Shown here: in pieces, positions 11,346 through 23,010 of the stretch
How the letters are laid out: each line of letters begins with the position of its first letter
How positions within the stretch are numbered: position 1 is the stretch's first letter
Notes under the pieces: generated by a model
The model's input: only the letters and a program-made list of their open reading frames with translations
Database searches by the model: none
What the model was told of the DNA's origin: nothing
NCBI RefSeq assembly: GCF_015706575.1
Contig: NW_024037059.1
Coordinates: forward strand, 30,018,129-30,082,128
Length of the DNA stretch: 64,000 bases
Direction of reading: 5' to 3'
DNA from: Patiria miniata
Lineage: Eukaryota; Echinodermata; Asteroidea; Valvatida; Asterinidae
Made by a program: the position numbers and the translations under genes

Positions 11346-12398
11346 ACAAAAGGAATACGCGATTGCAATATCCCCCTGTCTGGCTTGAAAGTTTACTTGA
11401 TTTAAGATAGTAATGTCAATAACTCATCATGGGAAAAACCACTTGCTGTTTTAATCTCACTGTACACGACCGGTGTACACTGTACATATGTAGGTGCTAA
11501 GCCAACGTCATGCACCCTATTCCAGTACCAACAATACAAACGCTATTGATTCAAGTTTAGAGTTCAATGAGGCAGTCTGTCCGTGTTTACTATGGAAGCA
11601 CAAAATGGACATTGCACAAATGGTTTGTGTGATAGGTCGTCAGTTTTGTGATCCAAGGAATTAACAAAACATGCAAAATTTACAAAGCTTTGAATTGAAT
11701 ATTTACTTAGTCACGTGACATTATGTTACATATACAATGTATTTTTACAAAATGAAGATTGGCGAAATTTGCTTCATTAAGAGTTTAGACATTTCATATT
11801 ATGTGATATAAAAGTTATGGACTTTTTTTATTATTATAACATTAAATACAGTGATAACAATTTTTTACGACATTACAGTAGTAAAGTTAATTTTGTGAAT
11901 TTACGGTCCCTTCAATCTTAAAATAGTTTGTCAGCAAAAGCTGTTCTACGGATCAAGAAACATTGAACGCTTTCTCTCTTTCTACACTGTTGATGATTGG
12001 ATTTCTCTTTTTCCGATACATTATTACTGGAGAGTACACCATAGACCTACTCACACATTTGTTGGGACCGAAAACATGTGGGACCAGCAGAAAGTCCCCA
12101 TAACTCGGTCCTAATTTGCCTAACAATAAAAAACGTCCCCATAACGCGGTGTAGGCCTACCCAGGCCAACGCACATGCCAAAATGCATTGAGGGAGATTA
12201 ACTGAAACACACCAACGGTACCAGTTCATTCAATTTCAAACGGGTTTTACAATCTGAGTAAATATTATAATTTCATGAATGTAGCTGGTTCAACTACAAC
12301 AGGTCATGTTCTGCTAGGCCTTGTAAAGCAAATCATCAGATGCAGGTTAGCCCCGGTTCAAATATAGCAGTTAGTTTTTCGGAGGGCCATCAGGCAAA
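11346..12398 (-). repeat. TRIM2 3' flank
   Basis: Same cassette element as 2202-3042, including the direct repeat (about 11545-11620). From 11640 to the TRIM2 stop it is almost identical to the TRIM1 flank, apart from a short indel. Confidence 0.75.
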
Positions 12399-13650
12399 TC
12401 ACATCCGCTCAAAGATCTTAACAGAGTGTAGGTCAGCAACAACTACGTCGCCAGCGGGGGTGAATGCCATTTCTATCGGATTGTACAACCCTTGAGCTAC
12501 TGTTGCTACATATGCACCGTTTGAATCGTATCGCTGCACTTCAGAGTCTCCCTTAATTCCAGTATTAACAACAACATAGATGGTCTCATCATCATCGCAC
12601 AGGACACCAGCTGGCTTAGCAGCTTTGCCATTCATTAATGTCTTGACCCTGAACATCTCTTTACCTTCAAAGTTAACGCACAACAAACTTTGGCCCTCAA
12701 AGTTTGCGAAGACTAAACAGCGAAAATTGCTTATTGTCAAGAAATTTCCGACCATATTGTTTGAGATGCTTGAAATCAACAATCCGTCCAGGTTGTGAAC
12801 ACTGATGACCTTTCTCCCCCTGTCGGCAACTGCTACTCGTTGACTATCAACAGCAACAGCAGTGAGGTCACTCTCTGATTGCCTATCAGCATCGTCAGCC
12901 GAAGTCGTAAACTCGCGAACAAAGTGGAGCTCAGTGTCAAAAACCTTCACTTTTTTTTGTCTGTGACGAAAAGCAAATCATTATGGGACACGGCAACGCC
13001 ATAAGGAGCTTCCAACTGATGCTTAACATCTCCTTTAGCAACCGATGTTTTACACCGACCAGTTGAGCTAAACAATGATAACCGCTTCAAAATTGTGTCA
13101 GTTACTACAATGTCCCCATCTGTGAAACATGCAACACCCCTGATGCCTTTAAATTCCCCGTCACCGGTACCTTCTTTGCCGAACTTTTCCTTTAACTGCC
13201 ATTTCTCGCTGACACAGACCTCCCCAAGTTGTGCATTACTCACAACATCTTGACATCTGACACCGATGAACGACGGACCATAATTCGCCGGCTCACACTT
13301 GAGCTCCTTCTGGAATTCCAAGTTGTGCATCACCTTCGGCTTGAGCTCTAAAAGCTCGAAATCATCGGCTTGACTCATCAAGTCATTTACTGCCGCGATG
13401 GTCTGGTCTGCGCGTTCCATCTGGTCACGGTTGTGCGTGAGCGCCTTTTCGTACTCACTGTCTCTCTCCTGACCGATTTTGTCAACCTTGTTGGTGAGAA
13501 TCTTTGCTTTGTTTCTGATTTTAGTGATCTCTGCTTCTGCTTTTGCATCAATGTTACTACGAGCCTGAGCCAGTTTCTTTTGCAATCTATTTCGTGCATG
13601 TTCAATTGACTTTTCAGTAGATTTGAAAAGCTGCCTGCACTTCTCGAACT
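12399..13650 (-). pseudogene. TRIM2: 5'-truncated, frameshifted TRIM-NHL gene
   Basis: Only the 3' two-thirds of a TRIM-NHL gene is present. It runs from about residue 223 of the family (coiled coil, FEKCRQ) through the whole NHL propeller to the KIFERM end at 12399. The RING and both B-boxes are missing. Homology stops at about 13650, where a 55-bp unrelated inverted fragment begins. A one-base deletion in the T run at about 12952-12959 shifts the frame inside the propeller (DKKK / VKVFDTE junction). It therefore cannot make a TRIM E3 ligase. The next cassette's 3' flank follows at once, so TRIM2 and TRIM3 are only about 0.9 kb apart. Confidence 0.9.
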
Positions 13651-13704
13651 GTGGGTGGGGCACTATAAAAAAAAATATAGACTGCTTTAAACTTGAAAAA
13701 AGCC
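13651..13704 (-). other. Inverted cassette fragment at the TRIM2 breakpoint
   Basis: This short piece (TGTGGGTGGGGC ... GACTGCTTTAAACTT) is the reverse complement of the segment that follows the 100-bp MITE in other cassettes (for example 20456-20500, AAGCAGTCA ... CCCACAGA). It marks a complex rearrangement between TRIM2 and the TRIM3 flank. Confidence 0.65.
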
Positions 13705-14590
13705 AATGTCATACATAACTGTTCCAGTACCAACAATACAAACGATATTGATTCAAGTTCAGAGTTCAAACATGCAGTCCGTCCACGTTAACTACGGAAG
13801 CACAAAATGGACATTGCACAAATGTTTTGTGTGAAAGGTCGTCAGTTTTGTGATCCAAGGAATTAACAAAACATGCAAAATGTACAAAGCTTTGAATTGA
13901 ATATTTACATAGTCACGTGCCATTGTGTTTCATATACAGTGTACATTATGAAGATTGGCAAAATATGCTTCATTAAGATTTAAGACATTTCATATTACCT
14001 AATATAAAAGTTATGGACTTTTTTTATTATTATAACATTACGAACAGTGATGACTATATATTTTCAGTTTTGTGAATTGAATGTCGAATGTTAAGAAGTA
14101 GCGGTCCCTTCAATCTAAAAATATTTTGTCAGCAAGAAACATTCAACGCTTTTTCTCTTTCTCCACTGTTGATGATTAGATTTCTCTTTCCGACTTTATT
14201 ACTGCAGAGTGCACCATAGGCCTACTCATATTTGTGGGGACCGAAAACGCTGTGGGGACAGCAGAAAGCCCCCTCAACTCGGTCGGTATTTTCCTAACAA
14301 TAAAAAACTTCCCCATAACGCAGTGTAGGCCTACCCAGGCCAACGCACCTGCCAAAATACATTGAGGGAGATTAACTGAAACACACCAACGTTACCAGTT
14401 AATTCAATTTCGAACGGGTTTTACAATCTGGGTAAATATTATAATATCAGGAATGTAGCAAATGTAAATGGCCCTGGTTCAACTACAACATGTCATGTTC
14501 TGCGGGGCCTGGTATGGCAAATCATAGGATGTAAGTTGGCCCCGGTTCAAGTACAGCGGTTAGTTTTTCTGAGGGCCATAATCAGGCAAA
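13705..14590 (-). repeat. TRIM3 3' flank
   Basis: Cassette 3' flank with the direct repeat at about 13748-13825. On the - strand an AATAAA (14195-14200) lies about 390 nt after the stop codon. It is also present after TRIM6 (51425-51430) and could be the poly(A) signal; TRIM1 and TRIM2 have lost it. Confidence 0.6.
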
Positions 14591-16510
14591 TCACATCCGC
14601 TCAAATATCTTAACGGAGTATATGTCAGCGAAAACTACGTCGCCAGTGGGTGTGAATGCCATTCCTAACGGATTAAACAACCCTTGAGCTACTGTTGCTA
14701 CGAATGCACCATTTGAATCGTAACGCTGCACTTCAGAGCTTCCCCTTTTTTCAGAATGAACAACAACATAGATGGTCTCATCATCATCGCACAGGACACC
14801 AGTTGCCTTAGCAGCTTTGCCATTCATTAATGTCTTGACACTGAACATCTCTTTACCTTTAAAGTCGATGCATAGCAAACTTTGGTCCACAAAGTTTGTG
14901 AAGACTAAACAGCCAAAATTGCTTATTGTCAAGAAATGTTCAACCATGCTATTTGAGATGCTTGCAATCAACGATCCATCCAGGTTGTGGACACTGATGA
15001 CCTTTCTCCCCATGTTAGCGACTGCTACTCGTCGACTGTCAATAGCAACAGCAGTGAGGTCACTCGCTGATCGCCCATCAGCATCGTCAACCGAAGGTGT
15101 AAACTCACGAACAAAGTGGAGCTCAGTGTCAAAAACCTTCACTTTCTTTTTGTCCGTGACAAAAAGCAGATCATCATGGGTCACAGCAACACCAAAAGGA
15201 GCTTCCAACTGATGCCTAAGATCTCCTTTGGCAACTGATGTTTTATATTGACCAGTTGAGCTAAACAACGATAATTGTTTCAAAGTTGGGTCAGTGACTA
15301 CAATGTCCCCGTTTGTGAAACATGCAACAGTCGTGGCGTATTGAAATTCCCCATCACCAGTACCTTCTTTGCCGAAATCTTACTGTAACTGCCATTTCTC
15401 GCTGACGCAGACCTCCCCAAGCTCTACATCACTCACAACGTCTTGACATCTGACACCAATGAACAACGGACCATGATTCACCGGTTGAAACTTGAGCTCC
15501 TTCTGGAATTCCAAGTTGTGCATCACCTTCGACTTGAGCTCCAAAAGCTCGAAATCATCGGCTTGACTCATCAAGTCATTTACTGCTTCGATGGTCTGAT
15601 CTGCGCGTTCCATCTGGTCTCGGTTGTGCATGAGCGCCTTTTCGTACTTACTGTCTCTCTCCTGACCAATTTCATCGACCTTGTCGGTGAGAAGCTTTGC
15701 TTTGTTTCTGATTTTAGTGATCTCTGCCTCCGCTTTTGCATCAATATCTCTACGAGCCTTAGCCAGTTTGTTTTGCAATCTATTTCGTGCATGTTCGATT
15801 GACTTTTCAGTAGATTTGAAGTGCTGCCTGCACTTCTCGAACTTTTGCAGTATGTTATCGACCTCACTGCGGAAGGACCTGATAGTATCATCAATCTTTA
15901 GCAAATTGTGCTCTGCCGACCGATGATCTAATGTGGCACACATTGAGCAGATTAAGGTGTTGCACGTGTCACAGTAGAAACACAGAGGATGGTCATGGTG
16001 AATCGTACACATTCGGATGATGGGTTTGCTATGTTCTGCTGGCGGCATCTTTGATTCCTGCCAATCTCCCAATGAAATGATTTGATGGTCTTTGGTGGAC
16101 TTGAACCTCCCATGGGCTTTCCGGCATTCTTGGCAGAAGTTATCACGACAATCAAGACACCTCCAAGTGGCCTCCTTGCCTTCTCCACAGTCACATGTGG
16201 CGGTAGGTGCCGATGCTTCTCCTAATACTGCCTCCTGTTGTTTGACCTCATCGACAAGAGAACTAAGAAAGAAAGACGAAGAAAGACTCTGCAATCCTCC
16301 ATCAGGAACTTGCATCTCTCTCCTGCAGACTGGACATGTTATCTTCTCTGTCTCTGGCTTCTGTTTGCTCATCATCTCTTCCAGACACTTCAGGCAGAAG
16401 CTGTGCAGACAATCTAACATCTTGGGATCCTTGAAAAGACAGCAACAGATCGGACATTCCAGATGCCCCTGGCTGATCTTCCACACAGTTTTGGCTGCAG
16501 CCTCCGCCAT
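14591..16510 (-). CDS. TRIM3: TRIM-NHL gene interrupted by one in-frame TAA
   Basis: Intronless RING / B-box / coiled-coil / NHL gene. RING cysteines C18, C21, C33, C38, C41, C58, C61 and H35 are all present, as are both B-boxes and the coiled coil. Codon 377 is TAA (15377-15379) where the paralogues have GAA, just after the conserved SEKWQL motif at the start of the propeller. Downstream the frame stays open to the normal KIFERM end at 14591, with no other break. As read, the product would be a 376-residue RBCC protein without the propeller. Otherwise this is a very young pseudogene, readthrough or a sequencing error. The two-residue deletion near the N-terminus (KTVWKIS rather than KTVLDKIS) and the CRDNFCQEC B-box1 are shared with TRIM6, its closest relative here. 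Confidence 0.75.
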
Positions 16511-16593
16511 ATTTCAAGTGTGACCTAATCAAAACAGAACAAACCTCCGTGTCTCAATAAGTTCAAAATTATAACAAACAGGTGATTGCCCCA

Positions 16594-17048
16594 TAAGGCT
16601 GTGCATCGGAACCGGGTACCCGAGTACCCGACTGTTCATGTTAGGAACCGGTTCCAGATTATGGAATCGAGTATCCGTAACCAACTTTGCAAATTACTTC
16701 TCAGTCAATGAAAAAGAAACATTTCGAATGTCAGTGGGAAAATTTCAAAATGAAAAACAGGATACATGGAAAACCAAAACCAATTTCACATTTTATGCAT
16801 ATGCTTGCAAAAGTTGCAGCTTTCACCACATATCTAAAGAGCCCACTGTATACACCCTATCTAGCCATATTGCAGCACCGATGGGGTAGTATTATTATGC
16901 AGACCTTTATGAACAATCTGAACAGCAACTTCCCAGATTTGAATTTTGGCTTGGGTTTCTTTAACAGGTACCCAATTTTTTTTTTTTTAATATTAAAGGT
17001 ACCTGTATTTTTTTCAATAGGGTACCCGGTTCCTGTACTACCCGTAAG
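16594..17048. mobile_element. hAT-like GGTACCC element upstream of TRIM3, right end lost
   Basis: Same insertion as 5042-5491. It lacks the terminal TGCACACCCC part: after the GTACCCGGTTCC block the sequence passes straight to GCCTGGGATAC flank. Confidence 0.6.
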
Positions 17049-17063
17049 CCTGGGATACATTTG

Positions 17064-17499
17064 CAGTGTTGTAACCAAGTCAATTTTTCCCAAGTCAAGT
17101 CAAGTCTCAAGTCATTTTTCCCCAAGTCAAGTCAAGTCACAAGTCAAATTTTTTTCAAGTCAAGTCAAGTCTCAAGTCAAATTTTTCCAAGTCAAGTCAA
17201 GTCTCAAGTTAAATTTTTACAAGTTTCAAGTCAATTTTTTTCTTCAATAATGATAGCACCAACTTGCCAAATTTTCATGTCAAAACTCAAGTCCCGAGTC
17301 AATTTCAAAAGTATTACACAGTTATGTATATATCAGAATTCAAATGACACAATGTACCATTTCTCCATTATTCTTTATTGACACCGTTCTGCAAAATACT
17401 CACCCCGTTTCTTTGAAGACGATTCAAAATCTTTGAAACCAAAGGTCACCATCTTCGGAAGCGAACTTGTCGGGTCAGCGACTCGAGTCAACAACACTG
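17064..17499. mobile_element. hAT-like MITE with AAGTC/GAGTC minisatellite
   Basis: Begins CAGTGTTGTAACC and ends GACTCGAGTCAACAACACTG, whose reverse complement begins CAGTGTTGTTGACTC. The 8-mers TACATTTG (17056-17063) and TGCATTTG (17500-17507) flank it, 7 of 8 identical. The empty site is seen at 48127-48145 and flanks the element at 40398. Interior is CAAGTCAAGTCAAGTCTCAAG-like. Confidence 0.75.
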
Positions 17500-17601
17500 T
17501 GCATTTGTATTTACACTGATAACTTGACTGCCAACTTATCAGCTGCCTTTTACTGTTCTTCAATACACGGATATATGGCCAATATCTTTATGCAGAAATC
17601 A

Positions 17602-18215
17602 CAGAGTTGTAACGAGTCACTGATTTTTGTGACTCGAGTCGAGTCAAGTCATTTTTAAGAAGTGACCCGAATCGAGTCGAGTCATTAGGTCAAGAAAGTT
17701 GAGTCACAGTGTGTAGTCGAGTCGAGTCAAGTCAATTATGTAGCTCGAGTCACAGATATTTGAACACCATACAATAAATAATCATGAGAGAGAGTCTTGT
17801 TTTTGCTTTTTTGATTTTCGTTTGGGCTTCTACACGTGGTGACACCGCATTTGACTCTTAATGAAAATATAAAGGTGGTGCCAGCTGATTGCCATTCAAC
17901 TATGGGGACACTGATCAAACCATTTTCACGAACATTTTAACATGACGTGAACAAAAAACGGCACCGGTGTAAGTCATTGCAAATACTTTTCGCAAAGTTT
18001 TGCTTTTACTTTTTGGATTTGAGTCTTATTGGCCTTCCTCGAGTCGAGTCGAGTCATTCTGACGAGAACTCGAGTTGAGTCGAGTCATTTGCTTGCAGTA
18101 ACTCAAGTCGAGTTGAGTCATTTTCCTTTAGGGACTAAGGTCGAATCGAGTCACCAAATATTGTGACTCTAGTTAGACTCGAGTTGAGTCAATGACTAGA
18201 GTCATTACAACTCTG
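17602..18215. mobile_element. Second hAT-like MITE with GAGTCGAGTC minisatellite
   Basis: Begins CAGAGTTGTAACGAGTC and ends GAGTCATTACAACTCTG, inverted matches. Flanking 8-mers AGAAATCA (17594-17601) and ATAAATAA (18216-18223) agree at 6 of 8. About 100 bp of ordinary cassette flank separates it from the first element, so these are two independent insertions of one family. Confidence 0.7.
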
Positions 18216-19099
18216 ATAAATAAAAAATAATGGGAGTAGGCCCAAAAGTAAAAAAGACCCAGAAGTAAAAAGGCCCAAAAGTAAAAAGACATAGACTCGT
18301 ATTTTCAGTCTGCAATTCAGAAAAGAGAATTCGATATTTTTTTTAAAGTGTCATGTTAATAACAAGCATACCTACTCGCGCACACATGCACTCAAATACT
18401 AAACATACGTGCAAATCTCATGCATAGTTTTCCTGGTAGGCCTATAGGCTACATTTGACATGTTCAAAAAACAAAGCGAAACACACAATAAGCAAAGACC
18501 ATGTAAAATCTAGCCAAAATGCCAAAACTCACCTACTTTATCTGGATCAACAGTTAGCCAAAGTTTCCCACCACAAACGTGATACTTTCGTCAAATGTAA
18601 AATAAGAAAAGGATGGCAAAACTACCATCAATTAACTTGCAAGTTGTAAAGTTCTGTAAGCCTAGGTTTATACGTGTACATGTCAGGCCTCTTCAAGCGA
18701 TGAATGGTGCAACAACAGCTAATTAATTCACTCCTTTACTCAACACTGAAAAAACCAGTTGCTATTTTTGTCACACAGTACCGTAAAGATAGCAACACTA
18801 TGATAATGATCTTTACTCAAGTTCAATATAGGCCTACACACTAACAATGCTGCAAATGATATTGTAATTAAAGTCCACAGTTCAAACAGGCAACCTTACT
18901 CTGTCTACGGAAGCACAAAATGGACATTGCACAAATATCACCACTGCATGCATTTTTATAACTCCTTTTGCATGTATAACTGTTAAAAATGCCTACAAAT
19001 AGGCCTTCGATTTTATACTTTTAAAGATATGAAAATGGAAAAGGGAGGGTTGAAAATAAGAACTGAAAGTAGGATGTATTAAGGTATCCATGATACAAA

Positions 19100-19336
19100 C
19101 ATGGGCATCGCGAGGGGGGCAAGGGGGGCCCCCCCCCCCCCCCCCCCCCCCCGAAAAGCAAAAAAAAAAAAAGAGGCGTGAAGTCATATTGGTGAAAATT
19201 TAATTGGTGGGGGGGGGGGAATGTCTCTGCCCCCTTTTAAAACTGATCAATCGAGAATATGTTGAGAAATACAAACATTTTTTGGGAAAAGGTATGTTTT
19301 ACTCCCCTCTAGAAAAAATTCCTGGTAACGCCCATG
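19100..19336. mobile_element. G-rich hAT-like MITE with a perfect 8-bp duplication
   Basis: Termini CATGGGCATCGCGAGG and CCTGGTAACGCCCATG are inverted relatives. The target duplication GATACAAA is exact (19092-19099 and 19337-19344). Other cassettes show the uninterrupted site. Contains a long C run. Confidence 0.85.
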
Positions 19337-19480
19337 GATACAAAGCTAAAAATTAGGAAATATACCCTACGTTTCATACATGCCTACAATAGGAATGACT
19401 GTTACCAGTTGTAGCAGAAAAACTAGCACATGGTAGAGGTAAGGTGGCTTGGTGTTTTGTGAAATCTTGGCCACAAGAAT

Positions 19481-19780
19481 CAGTAGTGGTTCTAGGGGGG
19501 GGGGGGCCTAGGGGGGCTGTAGCTCCCCAAAATGTTGTGTCCCCCCCCAAAAAAAAAAATTCCATAAAAAAATGCATTAGCAAAAAATAAGGAATGTGAC
19601 GTACATGCGAACACGCTCCCCATTGAAATATGGCACGAACCACCCCCCCCCTCCCCCCCATCTATTGATTTTCGGAGGCCTAAGCATGCTAAGTGTTTAC
19701 ATTTTAGCACTGCTCCCTGCAAAAAATTCTGGATCTGCCCTGCTAGCCCCCCGAAAATATTGGTTCTAGAACCACGCCTG
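19481..19780. mobile_element. G-rich hAT-like MITE with a perfect 8-bp duplication
   Basis: Termini CAGTAGTGGTTCTAGG and CTAGAACCACGCCTG; exact duplication ACAAGAAT (19473-19480 and 19781-19788). Interior has G/C homopolymers, no coding capacity. Confidence 0.85.
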
Positions 19781-20351
19781 ACAAGAATAGTCCATTATTT
19801 AAAGAACATTCTGCAGAGTCCAGCCACAAATGATCGAGGCCCAAGTAGGAATATTACAATAAAAATTGAAAAGTAACCCTTAGTAAAGCTGGTCGGACTG
19901 TCTAAAGTTATTCGTTCTGGCATTACATGCTGTCATTGTGAAGAAAACAATATAAGAAGGCTGTTTCCAAATATATGTCAAATGACACATTTCTGGAAAT
20001 TTCCGCTAGTAGTTGGTTTGTAATTTGGCAAATCTGTGAATGGATGCGCACAAGCGTTGACACAATGCACATGCGTGCGCATTTGCTATCATTCGTTGGT
20101 TCAGTGCTTGACATTGTGTAACTGCAATCAGCTTAATGAGAACATGTCTCGGATGCTGATTTTGGGCGCAATTCAAATATGACCCGGCAGTTTTTGAATT
20201 GAAATTGAGATCCTAGAATATTGTTTCCTCTGAATACACAGCATTCACAGAGCTAAAACATCATCAAGTTTGTTGTTAAGCACTCGTCTTTAGATTTGAG
20301 TACTTTTGTTGCTTCAAATGGGAAAAATGCACAAATGACTGTTGGTGTGGT

Positions 20352-20450
20352 AAAACTAGCCTCCTGAGATGTTCCATGCAGCGTTCTTTATTCCTGAGGT
20401 GACACCCAGGGAGATGGAATGATCCATGGATCACCGAGGGAGGCTAGTTT
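20352..20450. mobile_element. 100-bp foldback MITE, copy 3
   Basis: Same element as 832-931 with well-kept inverted ends. Confidence 0.8.
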
Positions 20451-21430
20451 CACTACAGGTTTAAAGCAGTCAATATTTGTTTGATAATGCCCAACCCACA
20501 GATTCTGCTTGCTTTTGAGAGATAACTGATTAATTTAACTGAAATCTCATAAAAATGTACTTCTATTTCAGTATGTAAGTAATTGAAAATTTCCTTCCAC
20601 GTTTGCAATACTACCCCTTTGTGAAATGTTTGTCCCTAACTTTGAAGCGCGTGGGAACAAAACGCGCAACATGTAAAACCTATAATATGTATGTGCATAC
20701 AATGCTGTTGCTATGTTGGTTGCTAAGTGCATAGTACTTTGTCAGCCTTGAACAGTCTTTTTAGTCGTCGTATTGTCTTTTTAGCTGCTGTAACGGCCAA
20801 AAAATGGCTCACTAAAAATCCTGGTTCAAATGATTAGGTCGTGATTTACTTTTAGAAACTTGGACAAAGAAGAAAAGGAATTAATGAAACAAAATAAACT
20901 TCTCAAAAATTTAATTAGCCTCATAACAAATAAAATCCTTCACCTGCAAAAAACAATTTAAATCCTTAAATAAAAAGACATTTTTCTCAAATACTTCAAA
21001 AGAAATCTCAATCTTGATCAAACAACGAATAAAAAAACTCAAAAAGTAATTTGCCAAGGAGAAAAATAAACACTTGGATAAAATTTTAGGAGAATAAGAG
21101 AAAAAAACTAAGGTGTAAAAAAATGGATTGATAGAAAAAAATTAAACCAATGGAACCAAAAAAACCACCTCATTAGTCTCATTCAAGTCTCATTAAAAAA
21201 AAATCCTTCACATGCACACAAATTAAATCCTTAAATAAGAAATTTTTCTCAAATAATTTAAAAGAAATCTCAATCTGGATCAAAAAAGAATAAAAAACCT
21301 CAACAAGGAATTTGCCAAGGAAAAAATAAACAATTGGAAGCAATAGTAGGAGAATTAGAGTAAAACTAAGGTATAACAAAAAATGGATTGACAGAGAAAA
21401 CATTGACCAAGGGAAAAAAGCCAATGTTAT
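20451..21430. repeat. A-rich cassette block, partly duplicated
   Basis: The lysine-rich A-tract block appears at 20870-21110 and again, more diverged, at 21170-21380, a local tandem duplication not seen in other cassettes. No conserved frame. Confidence 0.5.
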
Positions 21431-22121
21431 ACATAAGTGTTCGACTACCAACAACACAAATGCTATTGATTCAAGTTTGGGAGTTCAAACATGCAGTCTG
21501 TCCGTGTTAACTACGGAAGCACAAAACGGACATTGCACAAATGGTTTGTGTGATAAGCCATCAGTTTTGTGATCCAAGGAATTAACAAAACATGCAAAAT
21601 GTACAAAGCTTTGACTTGAATATTTACATAGTCACGTGCAATTGTGTTTCATAAACAATGTAGGCCTACTTTAAATGAAGATTAACAAAATTTGCTTCAT
21701 TAAGAGTTAAGACATTTCATTCTTAAAAGTTACAGACTTTTTTATCATTGTAACAATGCAGTGGTGACCATATATTTTACAACATTGCGGCAGTAGCAAA
21801 TTCAATTTTGTGAATTGAATGCCAAATGTTAAAAACTTATGGTCACTTCAATCTTATAATAGATTGTCAGCAAAAACTGGTGTACGGTTCAAGAAACATT
21901 CAATGCTTTTCTCTTTCTCCACTGTTTATAATTGGATTTCTCCAACATTGTTACTGGAGAGTACACCGTATGCCTACTCACACATTTGTGGGGACTGAAA
22001 ATGCTGAGGGGACAGCAAAAAGTCCCCGTAACTCGGTCCTAATTTACCTAACAATAAAAAACCTCCCCATAACGCGATGTAGGCCTACGCACATGCCGAA
22101 ATACGTTGAGGGATATTATTA

Positions 22122-22259
22122 GTTATCCCGCGAGCGCGAGTGGAACACGGAATAATGTAGTGCGTCTGTGTTCCACATATCACGAGGCCGAAGGCCGAGT
22201 GCTATGTGGGACACAGACGCACTACATTTTCCGTGTTCCACGAACGCGAGCGTGATAAC
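22122..22259. repeat. Large GC-rich palindrome
   Basis: Two arms of about 55-60 nt (GTTATCCCGCGAGCGCGAG ... and ... GCGAGCGTGATAAC) are inverted copies with few mismatches around a short spacer that itself contains GGCCGAAGGCC. It lies inside the insertion that splits the relic 3' flank. Strong hairpin potential; family not recognised. Confidence 0.75.
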
Positions 22260-22487
22260 AACTTTATCTTCAAGCAAACTTGACGCGCAGTACAGTTGGA
22301 ACGAGCACGCTTTACACGGACACTCAGCAGTTTAGCGTATGCAGCTGGAATGGCGCTCGCATCTTGGAACAGCGGAATACGCAGAGTGCGGTATGGACCG
22401 AGGCCGTGCTACATGGTTATATGTAGCATGGCTTGTTGCCATGGATCGCCCAATCAGGATCGAGGATTAAAGTTTACTGAAACACCC

Positions 22488-22650
22488 CATAGAGCTATAT
22501 TAAATTACTAGAGGGCTAACTCCTCATTTTTGCTCGGGGAGACGCGAATATTTCTAGTTCTCCATAGGTGTGTGCACAAACATGGATGCGCCCAGCAGGT
22601 ATTACTTTGTACATCGAGTTAGCGCTCTAGTAATTTAATATAGCTCTATG
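22488..22650. mobile_element. Short MITE with AGAGCTATATTAAATTACTA termini
   Basis: The inverted ends match those of the element at 9722-10219, with most of the interior missing. It is followed by the resumed TRIM flank (ACACACC...). Confidence 0.75.
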
Positions 22651-23010
22651 AACACACCCATGTTACCAATTAATTTGATTATATTAATATATATATTAAA
22701 TATTATAGTTTATATATAGCAGGAATATAGCAGGAATATAGCAGATCTAAATTAGCCTGGTTCAATTACAACTGGTTATTATGTTCTGCGGCCGTTTACT
22801 GTTCTTCAATACTCGGATATATGGCCAATAACTTTATGCAGAAGTAACAAGATGGGAGTAGGCCTTAATGTAAAAAGGACCAATCAGAGTTCAATTCAGA
22901 AAGAGAATTTGGTGTTTTTTTCTCTCAAAGCATCATGTTTATAACAAATGTTGGTGGGAAGGACCGCTAAACATTTGTGCAAAACTCATCCATAATTTTC
23001 CTGGAAGCTA

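Larger units (their letters stand above)
18216..20351 (-). repeat. TRIM3 5' flank and decayed TTAA-type element
   Basis: Cassette DNA with the direct repeat at 18872-18935 and two G-rich hAT-like insertions (19100-19336, 19481-19780). About 19790-20345 is the reverse-oriented decayed relative of 31007-31540. No gene; the glycine/proline-rich frames here come from G/C homopolymers. Confidence 0.6.
21431..22791 (-). repeat. Relic cassette: TRIM 3' flank joined directly to a 5' flank
   Basis: TRIM 3' flank (with an insertion at about 22117-22655) runs up to TATGTTCTGCGG. It then continues, without any TRIM sequence, as the outer 5' flank CCGTTTACTGTTCTTC seen after TRIM4 at 41290. The gene and its hAT-like promoter element have been removed in one deletion. 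Confidence 0.8.

Noticed and set aside
16687-17250. 187-codon open frame with repeated S, Q, V and K
   Set aside because: It runs across the hAT-like promoter element into the AAGTC minisatellite; low complexity and not conserved in other cassettes.
18990-19015. Possible excision footprint of the 24127-type element (ACAAATAGGCC)
   Set aside because: The same bases may be the ancestral site with small deletions in other cassettes; direction cannot be told.
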